64,000 bases of DNA, from NCBI GenBank assembly GCA_947259405.1, contig CAMYLY010000019.1, positions 19,680-83,679 on the forward strand, in the 5' to 3' direction. Source of the stretch: an uncultured Gemmatimonadales bacterium. GTDB lineage: Bacteria; Gemmatimonadota; Gemmatimonadetes; Gemmatimonadales; GWC2-71-9. The notes under the pieces are model-generated. The model searched no databases and had not been told where the DNA came from. It worked only from the letters and a program-made list of their open reading frames with translations. Shown here piece by piece: positions 33,962 through 42,646 of this stretch. Each line of letters begins with the position of its first letter. Within the stretch, counting starts at the first letter, position 1. Position numbers and translations under genes: made by a program.

Positions 33962-35406
33962 CCGATGTGGCGGGCAGCCCCGTCTCGGTTACGTCGGAAC
34001 CGCGGGTCGCCACCGGCACGACCGACGTGTGCGATGCCAAGCAATTTGCCACGCTCACGTTCCTTCGGGGCGGACTGATCGCGCTCGGCGTCACCCTGGC
34101 CGCTGGAATTCTTGCCGCGTTGTACAGCGTTCCCGCGATTACACCCTTCATGCAATCCCTTGGGTTGGACCTCCGGCAACTGCGTCCCATCCATACGACG
34201 TTTGCGACCGCGTGGATTTTCTTGGGTGGCGCCGCCGTTGTCTATCGCTTCCTCGAAGACATCGGCGGTCGCGCCACGCCTGGTGACCGACTCCGGCTTC
34301 GCGTGCAGGTTTTGTGCTGGGCGGCAGCCGGCGCCGGGGTGATCGCCACGCTGCTGCTCGGCATCACTTCCGGCCGAGAGTACGTAGGATTCCACCCGAT
34401 CATTTCGGTGCTTATCGTGGTCGGATGGGTCTGCTATCTCTGGAATTTCTATAGAGTGGTGGGCGGATCGTTCTGGGAGCAACCGGTCTACGTCACCATG
34501 TGGGGCGTGGGCATGGTCTTCTTCCTGTACACGTTCCTCGAGCAACACGCTTATCTGCTACCGCAGCTCTTTGCGGATCCTGTGCAGGACCTTCGCGTGC
34601 AATGGAAGGCCACGGGGACACTGGTCGGCAGCTTCAACCTCTTTGTCTACGGCACAATCGTCTACATCGGCGAGAAGATGACGGGCGACAAGTCCTACGG
34701 GCACTCCAAAATCGCGTACGCTTTGTTTGCGGTTGGGTTGCTCAATTCGTTCACAAACTTCGGCCACCATTCGTATCACCTCCCACAGAGCGCGGCCGTG
34801 AACTGGATATCCTTTATCGTCAGCATGACGGAGATCACCATTCTGGCGCGATGCATTACCGATGTGTGGTGCCTGATGCGGGATGGAAGCGGCGAGCCGA
34901 ATGCAACCAAGACGGCCTTCAACTCGGCGAAGTGGTGGACGTTCGCGATTCTCTTTTCGTCGATTCTGATTTCCGTTCCACCGCTCAATTCGGTGATTCA
35001 CGGCACGTATGTCGTCACAGGGCACGCGATGGGCGCGACCATCGGGATCGATTCCATGGTGTTGCTCGCGGCGGCGTTCTGGTTGTTGAAGGAGTTCATG
35101 GAGGCGCGAGACGGAGCAGCACCAAAGTTCTTTGCGAGTCCATCGACGCGGCGTCGAATCATCGGGTTGAATGTCGGTGTGGGTGCGCTGGTCGTATGGC
35201 TGCATGTCTCCGGGCTGACGACGGGGCTGACACGCATGCGGTTTGCCCCGGCCGAGGCCTACATTCCCCCGGCTTGGCTGGGGGCGATCAACGGCATCAT
35301 GTTCGCGGTGACGGGATTCATTGCGTTGGGGTTCTTCGATGAGGTGCACAAGGTGTTACGAAGGCGAGCATTTGGGAGGTTTGAGTTGCCCGTGGAGAGG
35401 GGATAG
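33958..35406 (+). CDS. NorB-like haem-copper oxidase superfamily subunit with non-canonical active site
   Basis: A 482-residue polytopic protein of about 12 helices, related to the catalytic subunit of nitric oxide reductase. His79 (RPIHTTF) matches the first low-spin haem ligand of NorB. His270-His271 (FGHHSYH) match the FeB pair and His356 (TGHAMG) the high-spin haem ligand. Compared by eye with Pseudomonas NorB, HLWVEG is replaced by NLFVYG, so the third FeB His is Asn227 and the conserved Glu is Tyr231. The second low-spin ligand of the HGH motif is Met358. It could be a divergent NOR, an NO dismutase-like enzyme or something new; reductase activity should not be assumed. It ends ERG-stop within a GGGATAGA repeat. 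Confidence 0.85.
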   Translation: MTDVAGSPVSVTSEPRVATGTTDVCDAKQFATLTFLRGGLIALGVTLAAGILAALYSVPAITPFMQSLGLDLRQLRPIHTTFATAWIFLGGAAVVYRFLEDIGGRATPGDRLRLRVQVLCWAAAGAGVIATLLLGITSGREYVGFHPIISVLIVVGWVCYLWNFYRVVGGSFWEQPVYVTMWGVGMVFFLYTFLEQHAYLLPQLFADPVQDLRVQWKATGTLVGSFNLFVYGTIVYIGEKMTGDKSYGHSKIAYALFAVGLLNSFTNFGHHSYHLPQSAAVNWISFIVSMTEITILARCITDVWCLMRDGSGEPNATKTAFNSAKWWTFAILFSSILISVPPLNSVIHGTYVVTGHAMGATIGIDSMVLLAAAFWLLKEFMEARDGAAPKFFASPSTRRRIIGLNVGVGALVVWLHVSGLTTGLTRMRFAPAEAYIPPAWLGAINGIMFAVTGFIALGFFDEVHKVLRRRAFGRFELPVERG

Positions 35407-35453
35407 AGGGGATAGAGGGGATAGAAGGGATAGATTGGATTGAGGGGACAGAG
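35395..35453. repeat. GGGATAGAG tandem array overlapping a stop codon
   Basis: Four to six 9-bp units of GGGATAGAG or close variants. The stop TAG of the NorB-like gene (35404-35406) lies in the first unit. Same family as 15965, 30693 and 49103. Confidence 0.85.
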
Positions 35454-35487
35454 AAACGGCCGCGCATCGTGGGGATGGCGGCCGTTT
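35454..35487. terminator. hairpin between convergent genes, probable bidirectional terminator
   Basis: Perfect 10-bp inverted repeat AAACGGCCGC / GCGGCCGTTT (35454-35463, 35478-35487) with a 14-base loop, lying between the NorB-like gene and the minus-strand small exported protein. Each arm supplies only a short T-run (TTT), so termination may be weak. Confidence 0.6.
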
Positions 35488-35507
35488 GGTGTGTGTAGAC
35501 AGCTCTT

Positions 35508-35882
35508 CTACGTCTCGACGCGCGTTGCCGTGAACTCCCGCTCCCCTCTCGGGGTCGACATCGTCCCTTGCATCACGCCGTCTTCGAGCCAGGCCGTGTA
35601 GGTCAGGGTCATCGAGTTCCCGCGCATCTCGCGGGTGACGCTGAACGTGATTTTGCCTTCTTCGAACTTCACCTCGTCGATCACGGTCTCACCCATCCGG
35701 CCGCTCATGCTGCCTTTCAGCATGTCTCCGTCCATCCAGAACGAGTACGTCGTCGTGAAGGTGCCGCGTTGCGTCTCGACGGTGGATTCCCACTCGCCGA
35801 GGAAGTCGTTCGCACTCTGCGCCTGGACTGGGAGCGGAGCGATGAACGCCGCGGCGAGGAACGCTAAGGCTACTTTCTTCAT
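35508..35882 (-). CDS. small exported protein, lipocalin-like, function unknown
   Basis: A 124-residue protein with signal peptide MKKVALAFLAAAFIAPLPVQAQS. The mature ~100 residues are predicted all-beta, with alternating strands (FLGEWESTVETQRGTFTTTYSFWMDG, LKGSMSGRMGETVIDEVKFEEGKITFSV, LTYTAWLEDGVMQGTMSTPRGEREFTATRV). This pattern is like small lipocalin-type sensors or the domains often attached to periplasmic hydrolases. Start ATG 35882; AGGT lies seven bases upstream on its strand. It stands alone, downstream of the coiled-coil gene on the same strand with a 98-bp gap. Confidence 0.8.
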   Translation of the reverse strand: MKKVALAFLAAAFIAPLPVQAQSANDFLGEWESTVETQRGTFTTTYSFWMDGDMLKGSMSGRMGETVIDEVKFEEGKITFSVTREMRGNSMTLTYTAWLEDGVMQGTMSTPRGEREFTATRVET

Positions 35883-35980
35883 GGGGTTACCTCACCTCGA
35901 TATAGTCAGTCTCTTGCCACGACCCTACGTGGCTGATGCTGGATATACGCACGAGGCGCGCGATTTGTTCGGTAGCGTGG

Positions 35981-36427
35981 TCATCCCCACAGCATGTTGC
36001 CGACGGACAGCATCGTCGCCACGGTTCCAAGCCAGAACAGGAACATCCATTTGAGCAACTCGGCCTTGAACGCCTGCAGGTCGGTGCGCAGAGCGGCAAT
36101 GTCAGTGCGGAGCTCCGCCCTGGTCTCTGCGAGCCGCTGCTCGAGCCTGGCGTCGAACTCCGCGCGGAGTTGCTCGATCTTCGCAGCCAATTCTCCGGTC
36201 CGCTGCTCGAGTCTGGCATCGAACTCCACGCGGAGTTGATCGATCCTTGCGGTCAGCTCACCCGTCCGCTGCTCGAGACTGGCGTCGAACTGCCGGAAGT
36301 TCTGGGTGTTGAGTTCCCGAAGCTCTGATCGTGTGGATGCGTCCACGCTGTTGAGCCACTCCGCGAGTTCGTTCGCGATCTCGTCGCCGAAGCGTTCGTA
36401 GAACAAGCGGGACAGCTTGACGGTCAC
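35981..36427 (-). CDS. coiled-coil protein with C-terminal membrane anchor
   Basis: A 148-residue protein. An amphipathic N-terminus (KLSRLFYERFGDEIANELAEWLNSVD) is followed by a long coiled coil made of near-identical repeats of the type FDASLEQRTGELTARIDQLR, FDARLEQRTGELAAKIEQLR and FDARLEQRLAETRAELR. A C-terminal membrane segment reads LLKWMFLFWLGTVATMLSVG. The pattern resembles DUF1640/CCDC90-like proteins. At DNA level the repeat units are also alike (CGAACTCC and CTGCTCGAG recur about every 66 bases), so the number of units may vary between strains. Function unknown. Confidence 0.78.
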   Translation of the reverse strand: MTVKLSRLFYERFGDEIANELAEWLNSVDASTRSELRELNTQNFRQFDASLEQRTGELTARIDQLRVEFDARLEQRTGELAAKIEQLRAEFDARLEQRLAETRAELRTDIAALRTDLQAFKAELLKWMFLFWLGTVATMLSVGNMLWG

Positions 36428-36570
36428 CGGCTTGTCCCAACCCTAGTATACGCTCGGCTCGGCCGAGTAACCAAATCATTGCTGAACAGCACCAAGTCTC
36501 GCGAAGCTGGCGTCCGAACCACATCTTAGGTGGTCCATGCTCACGGATGTCCTCCCGATGCCGACTCCCG

Positions 36571-36609
36571 GACCGTCCGCCTGTCCGCCTATCCACCCGA
36601 CCGCCTGAC
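36571..36609. repeat. GTCCGCCTGTCCGCCT repeat upstream of the kinase gene
   Basis: Tandem copies of CCGCCT/GTCCGCC-type units in the leader just before the kinase ATG, complementary to the GGACAGGCGG repeat inside the gene at 19031-19061. They keep an upstream frame open but encode no plausible protein, so the kinase start was set after them. Confidence 0.65.
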
Positions 36610-36612
36610 ACC

Positions 36613-39282
36613 ATGCCCAACGTCACCGAGCAGCTCAAGGTCGCCCTCGCCGACCGGTACGTCATCGAGCGCGAAATCGGCGAAGGTGGCATGGCGACCG
36701 TGTACCTCGCGCACGACGTCAAGCACAACCGCAAGGTGGCCATCAAGGTCTTGAAGCCGGAGCTGTCGGCGGTGATCGGCGGCGAGCGCTTCGTGCAGGA
36801 GATCGAGGTCACCGCAAATCTTCAGCACCCCAACATCTTGCCGCTGTACGACAGTGGAACCGCGAAATCCCCGGATGGGGAACGGACGTTTCTCTACTAC
36901 GTGATGCCGTTGATCGATGGAGAATCGCTCCGTGATCGCCTTGACCGCGAGCGCCAATTGCCCATCGAGGACTCGGTCGAGATTGCCAAGGCGGTCGCGG
37001 CGGCACTCGACTACGCGCATCGACACGACGTGGTTCATCGCGACATCAAGCCGGAGAACATTCTCTTACACGATGGGCAAGCGTTGGTGGCCGATTTTGG
37101 CATCGCGCTCGCGGTGAGCGCGGCCGGCGGTCAGCGCATGACCGAAACCGGCATGTCCATTGGCACGCCACACTACATGAGCCCAGAACAGGCGTCCGCT
37201 GATCGAGAACTCGATGGGCGAACCGACGTCTATTCATTGGGCGCCGCGTTGTACGAGATGTTGGCGGGGCAGCCTCCGTTCAATGGAGCGTCGGCCCAGG
37301 CCATTGTTGCCAGGATTCTCACTGAGAACCCTCCGCCGGTTACGCGGGAGCGGCAGACTGTGCCCGCCAATGTCGAGTCTGCGGTCGTGAAGGCGCTTGC
37401 TAAGCTGCCGGCAGATCGGTTCCAGACGGCGGCGGGATTATCGAACGCGCTGAGTAGCACGACATTCACGGTGGCCGCCGCCGCTGGCGGTCCGCGAGCC
37501 ACTGCCCGATCGCCCTGGCCGCTCCGAGTTCTCGGTGCCGTGTCGATCGGGTTGTTGGTGGTCGCGCTGTGGGGATGGCTGCGCCCCCAAGATGCAGACG
37601 TGTATCGCTTGGGAATTGCGTTTGCAGAAGAGCAGCGGATTCAGCGGTTCCCCAACAAGCGGTTCGCCGTTTCGCCGGACGGCCGGCGGATCGCCTACGT
37701 AGGCCCTGGAGCGGATGGTGGGGTGCGGCAGATCTGGGTTCGTGAGCTCGACGAGTTGCACGCCCGCCCACTGCCGGGCACTGAGCTTCCGCACAGTGTG
37801 TTCTTTTCGCCGGACGGTGAGTCGATCGGGTTCGTCGACGGCCAGCCAGGCGATCTCAAGACAGTGCCTCTTGAGGGAGGGCCAGTCATCGTTGCAGTGG
37901 CAGATTCGGTGAATCCGTGGGGTGGGTCATGGGGTCCCGACGGTTGGCTGTACTTCTCTATATCCTCGGGCCGGCTGGCGCGGGCTCGTGTGGGAGGGGG
38001 CGCAATCGAGACGCTGGCGTCTCCGGATAGCGCCGAGTTTGCGCTTGGCATGGAGTACGACTGGCCTGAGGTATTGCCAAATGGGAAGGGTGTGGTATTC
38101 CAGATCTGGCGCAACGCGATCGCAAACGCGTCACTTGCCGTACTCTCGCTCGAGACAGGCGAGATTACGACGCTCGCAGACGCCGTAAATGCGAAGTACC
38201 ATCTTTCCGGATATCTGTTCTACCTCACGTTTGACGGAACGCTTTCCGCACGCCCGTTCGACGCAAACCGCTTGGCATTTACTGGCGAACCGGTCGTTGT
38301 CGAGACGGGCATTCGCGTCGAGACTTTTGCCGGCGTCGGACAGTTCGACATATCTGACAACGGCCATTTCGTCTATCAATCAGGTGGTGGAGGAGCCAGC
38401 GATCGGATCGTCCGGGTCGATCGTCAGGGTAATGGTGGGCCCATCGATCCCAATTGGTCCGGTGGGTTCGAGACCGTGGCGCTATCACCCGACGCCTCTC
38501 AACTTGCGGTCACGATGTCAGGGGCTGATGGGACTCAGATTTGGGTCAAGGTACTGGACACGGGTCCGGCCCAGCCGCTGACCTTCGAGGGATCCGGGAA
38601 CAACCGCGCGTCGTGGAATCCGGATGGGCGCATGATCACCTACATCCAGGACGGCCAGACGGTCGCACGTGTCCGTGCTGACGGTGGTGCTCCGCCGCAG
38701 CAAATGGATCTGGATGTGGCGGCTTGGGAAGCGTTGTGGTCACGTGATGGGGAGTGGCTGGTGCTGCGGGTGGGCGGCACGGGAACCAGCACGAGGAATA
38801 TCCACGCCTTGCGACCTGGAATTGACAGCACGTCGCGTCCGATCATCACGTCGCCCGCCGACGAATATGGTCCTGCACTATCCCCTGACGCGCGGTGGCT
38901 TGCCTACGTCTCGAACGAGACCGGTCGTGAGGAGGTCTTCGTGCATCCATTCCCGGATGCAGATCGTGCGAAGATCCGCGTGACGGTCGATGGCGGGGTC
39001 GAGCCTCGGTGGGCCCACTCGGGGCGTGAGCTCTTCTTGCGAAACGCACGTGGTGAGATGGTCGTACATGCGGTTCGAGATGAGGGTTCGATGATCAGTT
39101 TTGGGGCTGCCGAGGTGCTGTTCGATGCGTCGGAGTACCAGAGTGACAACTTCCACGTCGCATACGATGTCACACCCGACGATCAGTCCTTCATCTTGAT
39201 ATCCACCGCCGACATCTCTGGAGGGGACGTCGTATTGGCCATCAACTGGCTTGAGGATGTGAAGGCAAAGTTGGCTCGTTGA
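36613..39282 (+). CDS. transmembrane Ser/Thr protein kinase with PD40 beta-propeller
   Basis: An 889-residue PASTA-less bacterial kinase of the PknB family. The kinase domain covers ~14-275, with Gly loop IGEGGMATVYLA, Lys45 in VAIKVLK, HRDIKPEN at 142-149, DFG at 161-163 and GTPHYMSPEQA. A single membrane helix at ~305-323 (LGAVSIGLLVVALWGWL) leads to an extracytoplasmic WD40-like/PD40 propeller of roughly six blades (RFAVSPDGRRIAYVG, SVFFSPDGESIGFVDG, ALSPDARWLAYVSNETGREEVF). This architecture is common in Gemmatimonadota and Acidobacteria. ATG 36613 was chosen because upstream codons derive from a repeat. Sensing ligand unknown. The 159-bp spacer to the next gene has no obvious hairpin. 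Confidence 0.93.
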   Translation: MPNVTEQLKVALADRYVIEREIGEGGMATVYLAHDVKHNRKVAIKVLKPELSAVIGGERFVQEIEVTANLQHPNILPLYDSGTAKSPDGERTFLYYVMPLIDGESLRDRLDRERQLPIEDSVEIAKAVAAALDYAHRHDVVHRDIKPENILLHDGQALVADFGIALAVSAAGGQRMTETGMSIGTPHYMSPEQASADRELDGRTDVYSLGAALYEMLAGQPPFNGASAQAIVARILTENPPPVTRERQTVPANVESAVVKALAKLPADRFQTAAGLSNALSSTTFTVAAAAGGPRATARSPWPLRVLGAVSIGLLVVALWGWLRPQDADVYRLGIAFAEEQRIQRFPNKRFAVSPDGRRIAYVGPGADGGVRQIWVRELDELHARPLPGTELPHSVFFSPDGESIGFVDGQPGDLKTVPLEGGPVIVAVADSVNPWGGSWGPDGWLYFSISSGRLARARVGGGAIETLASPDSAEFALGMEYDWPEVLPNGKGVVFQIWRNAIANASLAVLSLETGEITTLADAVNAKYHLSGYLFYLTFDGTLSARPFDANRLAFTGEPVVVETGIRVETFAGVGQFDISDNGHFVYQSGGGGASDRIVRVDRQGNGGPIDPNWSGGFETVALSPDASQLAVTMSGADGTQIWVKVLDTGPAQPLTFEGSGNNRASWNPDGRMITYIQDGQTVARVRADGGAPPQQMDLDVAAWEALWSRDGEWLVLRVGGTGTSTRNIHALRPGIDSTSRPIITSPADEYGPALSPDARWLAYVSNETGREEVFVHPFPDADRAKIRVTVDGGVEPRWAHSGRELFLRNARGEMVVHAVRDEGSMISFGAAEVLFDASEYQSDNFHVAYDVTPDDQSFILISTADISGGDVVLAINWLEDVKAKLAR

Positions 39283-39441
39283 TGAGCAAACGGCGTCCGA
39301 GAGCGTGCTTCACTAGTACTCCACAACCGAGCCGGCGTTGAGCGGCCGATGCCAGTAGTCGAGGGCCGATAGGGTGACTCGCCAAAGCGCCTCCCCCGCA
39401 TCATACTACCTCCCAACCACAACTACGTCCGGAGTCCACGT

Positions 39442-42400
39442 ATGCGCATCGCGTATCTCGCTACCGTTGTCCTCTTCCCTATAGCATCGCTCCAGGCCCA
39501 GCAAGTCTCGTCGGACGTCTTCGACCAACTCAAATACCGGTACATCGGCCCCGAAGGAAACCGGATCTCCGCGGTTGAGGGAATTCCAGGGAATCCGAAC
39601 ATCTACTATGCAGGCGCAGCGTCGGGCGGGATCTTCAAGACGACTGACGGTGGCACGTACTGGGAACCGATCTTCGATGGTGAAGATGCGCTTTCCATCG
39701 GCTGGATCACGGTTGCGCCCTCGGATCAGAACGTTGTGTGGGTCGGCACCGGTGAGCCGAACATCCGGAGCCACGTCTCGATGGGAAAGGGCGTATACCG
39801 GTCGACTGACGCCGGCAAGAACTGGTCGTTCTTGGGGCTCGCGAACACGGGTCGGGTGAGCCGTATCCAGGTGCATCCGAACGACCCTGATGTCGCCTAC
39901 GTCGCGGCACTCGGTCACAGCTACGGACCGCAACAGGAACGTGGCATCTACCGCACGACGGATGGCGGCCGGAACTGGGAGCGCGTGCTGTTCGTAGATG
40001 AGAACACTGGCGCGTCCGATTTGGTCATGGATCCCAACAACCCGCGCATTCTGTTCGCCGGCATGTGGACGATCACGATCAATACGTGGGGGCGGTTCAG
40101 TGGCGGGCCCGGCAGCGGGATCTACATGTCGCGTGACGGTGGAGATACGTGGACAAGACTCGAAGGGAACGGCCTTCCCGAGAAGGACCACGGCAAGGTC
40201 GCGCTCGCGATCGCGCCCACGAATTCCAATCGCATCTACGCCCTGATTGAAACGGGCGACGGTGTGCCGCTGCCGGACGGGACGGAAACCGAGAGCGGCG
40301 AGCTGTGGCGGTCCGACGACGGCGGCGATGCGTGGCAGCTCATCACGCACGACCGGCAGCTCGCGGGACGGACGCACTACTACAGTCGTGTCGAGGCCTC
40401 CCCGAACGACGACCTCGAGGCGTATTTCCTCGCAGCGTCGTTCGCCTCGACGACCGATGGCGGTGCCACGTCGATCACGCACGAGGATCGCGCCGCGCCC
40501 TGGGGTGACAACCACGACATCTGGATCGACCCGGAGAACCCCGACCGCATGATCGTCGCCAACGACGGCGGTGTGGATATATCGGTGACGCGCGGCCAGA
40601 CGTGGCGGCAGGTGGCACTCCCGGTCGCCCAGATGTACCACGTCACGGTCGACACGAAGATTCCGTACTACGTGTACGGCAACCGTCAGGACGGGCAGTC
40701 GGTGCGTGGGCCGAGCCGCACGTACTACTCGGGTTTCTTGGGTTCCGTCGGCAACATCCCGCGCGGCGACTGGCACGACGTGGGTGGTGGAGAGAGCGGG
40801 TTCGCGACGCCGGATCCGGAAGATCCCAACATCATCTGGTCGAGTGCGTCCGGTGCGGGAGCCGTGGGCGGCATCGTGACGCGCATGGATCTCGAGTCGC
40901 GCCAGGTACGCCACGTGGAGGTGTGGCCCAAGAGCACGATCGGATGGCCGGCGGGCGAACTCCGGTACCGCTTTGTGTGGGATGCACCGCTCACGATCTC
41001 GCCGCACGACCACAACAAGGTGTACACCGGCTCGCAGCACGTGCACGTGACGACGAACGGCGGCAGCAGTTGGGAAGTGATCAGTCCCGACCTCACGCGA
41101 AATGACCAGGGCCGCATGGGACTGTCGGGCGGCCTCACACCCGACAACATCGGCGTCGAATACTCGGGCGTGGTGTTTGCGATCGAGGAATCGCCCCTCG
41201 AGCCGGGTCTCATCTGGGCCGGCACGAATGACGGGCTCATTCACGTCACGCGCGATGGTGGGGAAACATGGACCGATGTGACCGGCAACGTGCCGGAAAT
41301 GCCCGACTGGGGGTCCATCAGGAACATCGAAGCGTCACGGTATAACGCGGGCACGGCGTACTTCGCGGTCGACGGTCACCAGGCCAACTACCGCGATCCG
41401 GCGATCTATCGCACGCGAAACTATGGTCGCTCGTGGGACTTGATCGTCGACGGGATCGAAGCAACGCCGCTCAGCTTCACGCGGTCGATTCTGGAAGATC
41501 CGGTCCGACAGGGTCTGCTGTACGCCGGCACGGAAAACAGTCTGTTTGTCTCCTTCAACGACGGCGACGATTGGCAGCCGCTGCAAACGAATCTGCCACA
41601 CGCGCCGGTGTATTGGATGGTGATCCAGGAAGAGTTCAACGACCTGGTGGTCGGCACCTACGGTCGGGGGTTCTGGATTCTGGACAATGTTGGCGCGCTC
41701 CAGCAGATGACGCCTGCGATCGTGTCGAGCGAGGCCTATCTCTTTGCGCCGCGCGCTGAATACCGCTTCCGCGGAACGGTACCGCCGTACGCGTCCTACC
41801 AGGAGCCCGTCGCCGGCGAGAATCCACCCTACGGTGCGCCCATCGATTACTTCCTGTCCGCAGCGTCTGACGATAGTGTGACCATCACCATCACGGATGC
41901 GTCAGGTCAGGCCGTGCGAACCATGCACGGTGCGATGGATGCAGGTATCAACCGCGTATGGTGGAACCTGCGCACCGACGACTCCGACGAACCGAAAATG
42001 CGCACGAAGCCGCTCCACGCGGATTGGGTGGAGCTGGACGACGACGGCACGCGCTCGGCACCACTCGGCCCCGTGTCACTCCTCGTCCTGCCGGGGACCT
42101 ACGCGGTGACGCTGACGGCCAACGGTGAGGAGTACTCACAGCCACTCGAGGTGCGGAAGGATCCCAACTCCAAGGGGAGCATGGCCGACGTGCGGCGCAA
42201 CCACGCGTTGGTGAGCGAGCTGCGCGACGATCTGGATCGTGCAGTTACCATCGTAAACGCCGCTGAGTTGATTCGGTCGCAGTTACAGGCCATGCGCCGA
42301 GTGTATGACGGAGATGATGCGTCCGATCTTCGTGCGGCGTCTGAGGAGCTAGAAGCGAAGTTCACGCATGTCGAAAGCCAACTCGTACAGCTGTACACGA

Positions 42401-42645
42401 CGGGCCGCGGTCAAGATCAGATTCGGTGGCCAGTGCGCATCGCCCAACAGATCGGTTCATTGATCGGTACCGTGGCAAGCTCGGATTTTGCGCCAACGCA
42501 ACAGGACCAGGAGGTGCATGACGAGCTACACGCTGAATTGGCGGAAGCCCAAGCTGCGTATGACGCGCTCGTGGGTCAGGATCTTGCCGACTTTAATGCG
42601 ATGTTGGCGCGGGAGGGCATGGCGGGGGTGGTGGTGAGGCGCTGA
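39442..42645 (+). CDS. secreted sortilin/VPS10-like BNR-repeat beta-propeller protein (paralogue 1)
   Basis: A 1,067-residue protein with signal peptide MRIAYLATVVLFPIASLQAQ. The N-terminal half has repeated BNR/Asp-box motifs in the YRSTDAGKNW, YRTTDGGRNW, YMSRDGGDTW and HVTRDGGETW series, spread over two propellers. A C-terminal Ig-like segment follows (DSVTITITDASGQAVRTMHGAMDAGINRVWWNLRTDD), then a helical tail (~900-1,060). Glycosidase or peptidase labels used for this family are not backed by visible catalytic residues. Three paralogues lie at 49739, 52982 and 62997, and this one is the most divergent (YRYIGPEGNRISAVEGIPGN against the MGGR motif of the others). It ends one base before the convergent histidine kinase. 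Confidence 0.9.
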   Translation: MRIAYLATVVLFPIASLQAQQVSSDVFDQLKYRYIGPEGNRISAVEGIPGNPNIYYAGAASGGIFKTTDGGTYWEPIFDGEDALSIGWITVAPSDQNVVWVGTGEPNIRSHVSMGKGVYRSTDAGKNWSFLGLANTGRVSRIQVHPNDPDVAYVAALGHSYGPQQERGIYRTTDGGRNWERVLFVDENTGASDLVMDPNNPRILFAGMWTITINTWGRFSGGPGSGIYMSRDGGDTWTRLEGNGLPEKDHGKVALAIAPTNSNRIYALIETGDGVPLPDGTETESGELWRSDDGGDAWQLITHDRQLAGRTHYYSRVEASPNDDLEAYFLAASFASTTDGGATSITHEDRAAPWGDNHDIWIDPENPDRMIVANDGGVDISVTRGQTWRQVALPVAQMYHVTVDTKIPYYVYGNRQDGQSVRGPSRTYYSGFLGSVGNIPRGDWHDVGGGESGFATPDPEDPNIIWSSASGAGAVGGIVTRMDLESRQVRHVEVWPKSTIGWPAGELRYRFVWDAPLTISPHDHNKVYTGSQHVHVTTNGGSSWEVISPDLTRNDQGRMGLSGGLTPDNIGVEYSGVVFAIEESPLEPGLIWAGTNDGLIHVTRDGGETWTDVTGNVPEMPDWGSIRNIEASRYNAGTAYFAVDGHQANYRDPAIYRTRNYGRSWDLIVDGIEATPLSFTRSILEDPVRQGLLYAGTENSLFVSFNDGDDWQPLQTNLPHAPVYWMVIQEEFNDLVVGTYGRGFWILDNVGALQQMTPAIVSSEAYLFAPRAEYRFRGTVPPYASYQEPVAGENPPYGAPIDYFLSAASDDSVTITITDASGQAVRTMHGAMDAGINRVWWNLRTDDSDEPKMRTKPLHADWVELDDDGTRSAPLGPVSLLVLPGTYAVTLTANGEEYSQPLEVRKDPNSKGSMADVRRNHALVSELRDDLDRAVTIVNAAELIRSQLQAMRRVYDGDDASDLRAASEELEAKFTHVESQLVQLYTTGRGQDQIRWPVRIAQQIGSLIGTVASSDFAPTQQDQEVHDELHAELAEAQAAYDALVGQDLADFNAMLAREGMAGVVVRR

Positions 42646-42646
42646 A

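Noticed and set aside
33364..34548. 394-codon open frame antisense to the NorC/NorB-like genes
   Set aside because: The plus-strand genes have haem motifs and membrane helices; the antisense product has none.
35395..35453. Possible CRISPR-like array
   Set aside because: Units are 9 bp, contiguous, without unique spacers and with no cas genes. A microsatellite.
36547..36612. Upstream start for the Ser/Thr kinase
   Set aside because: The extra codons come from a CCGCCTGTCC repeat and precede the normal kinase N-terminus MPNVTEQLKVALADRY.
39406..41244. 612-codon open frame on the minus strand
   Set aside because: Lies fully antisense to propeller paralogue 1, with Arg/His/Val-rich composition and no domain. 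It is a by-product of GC-rich third positions.
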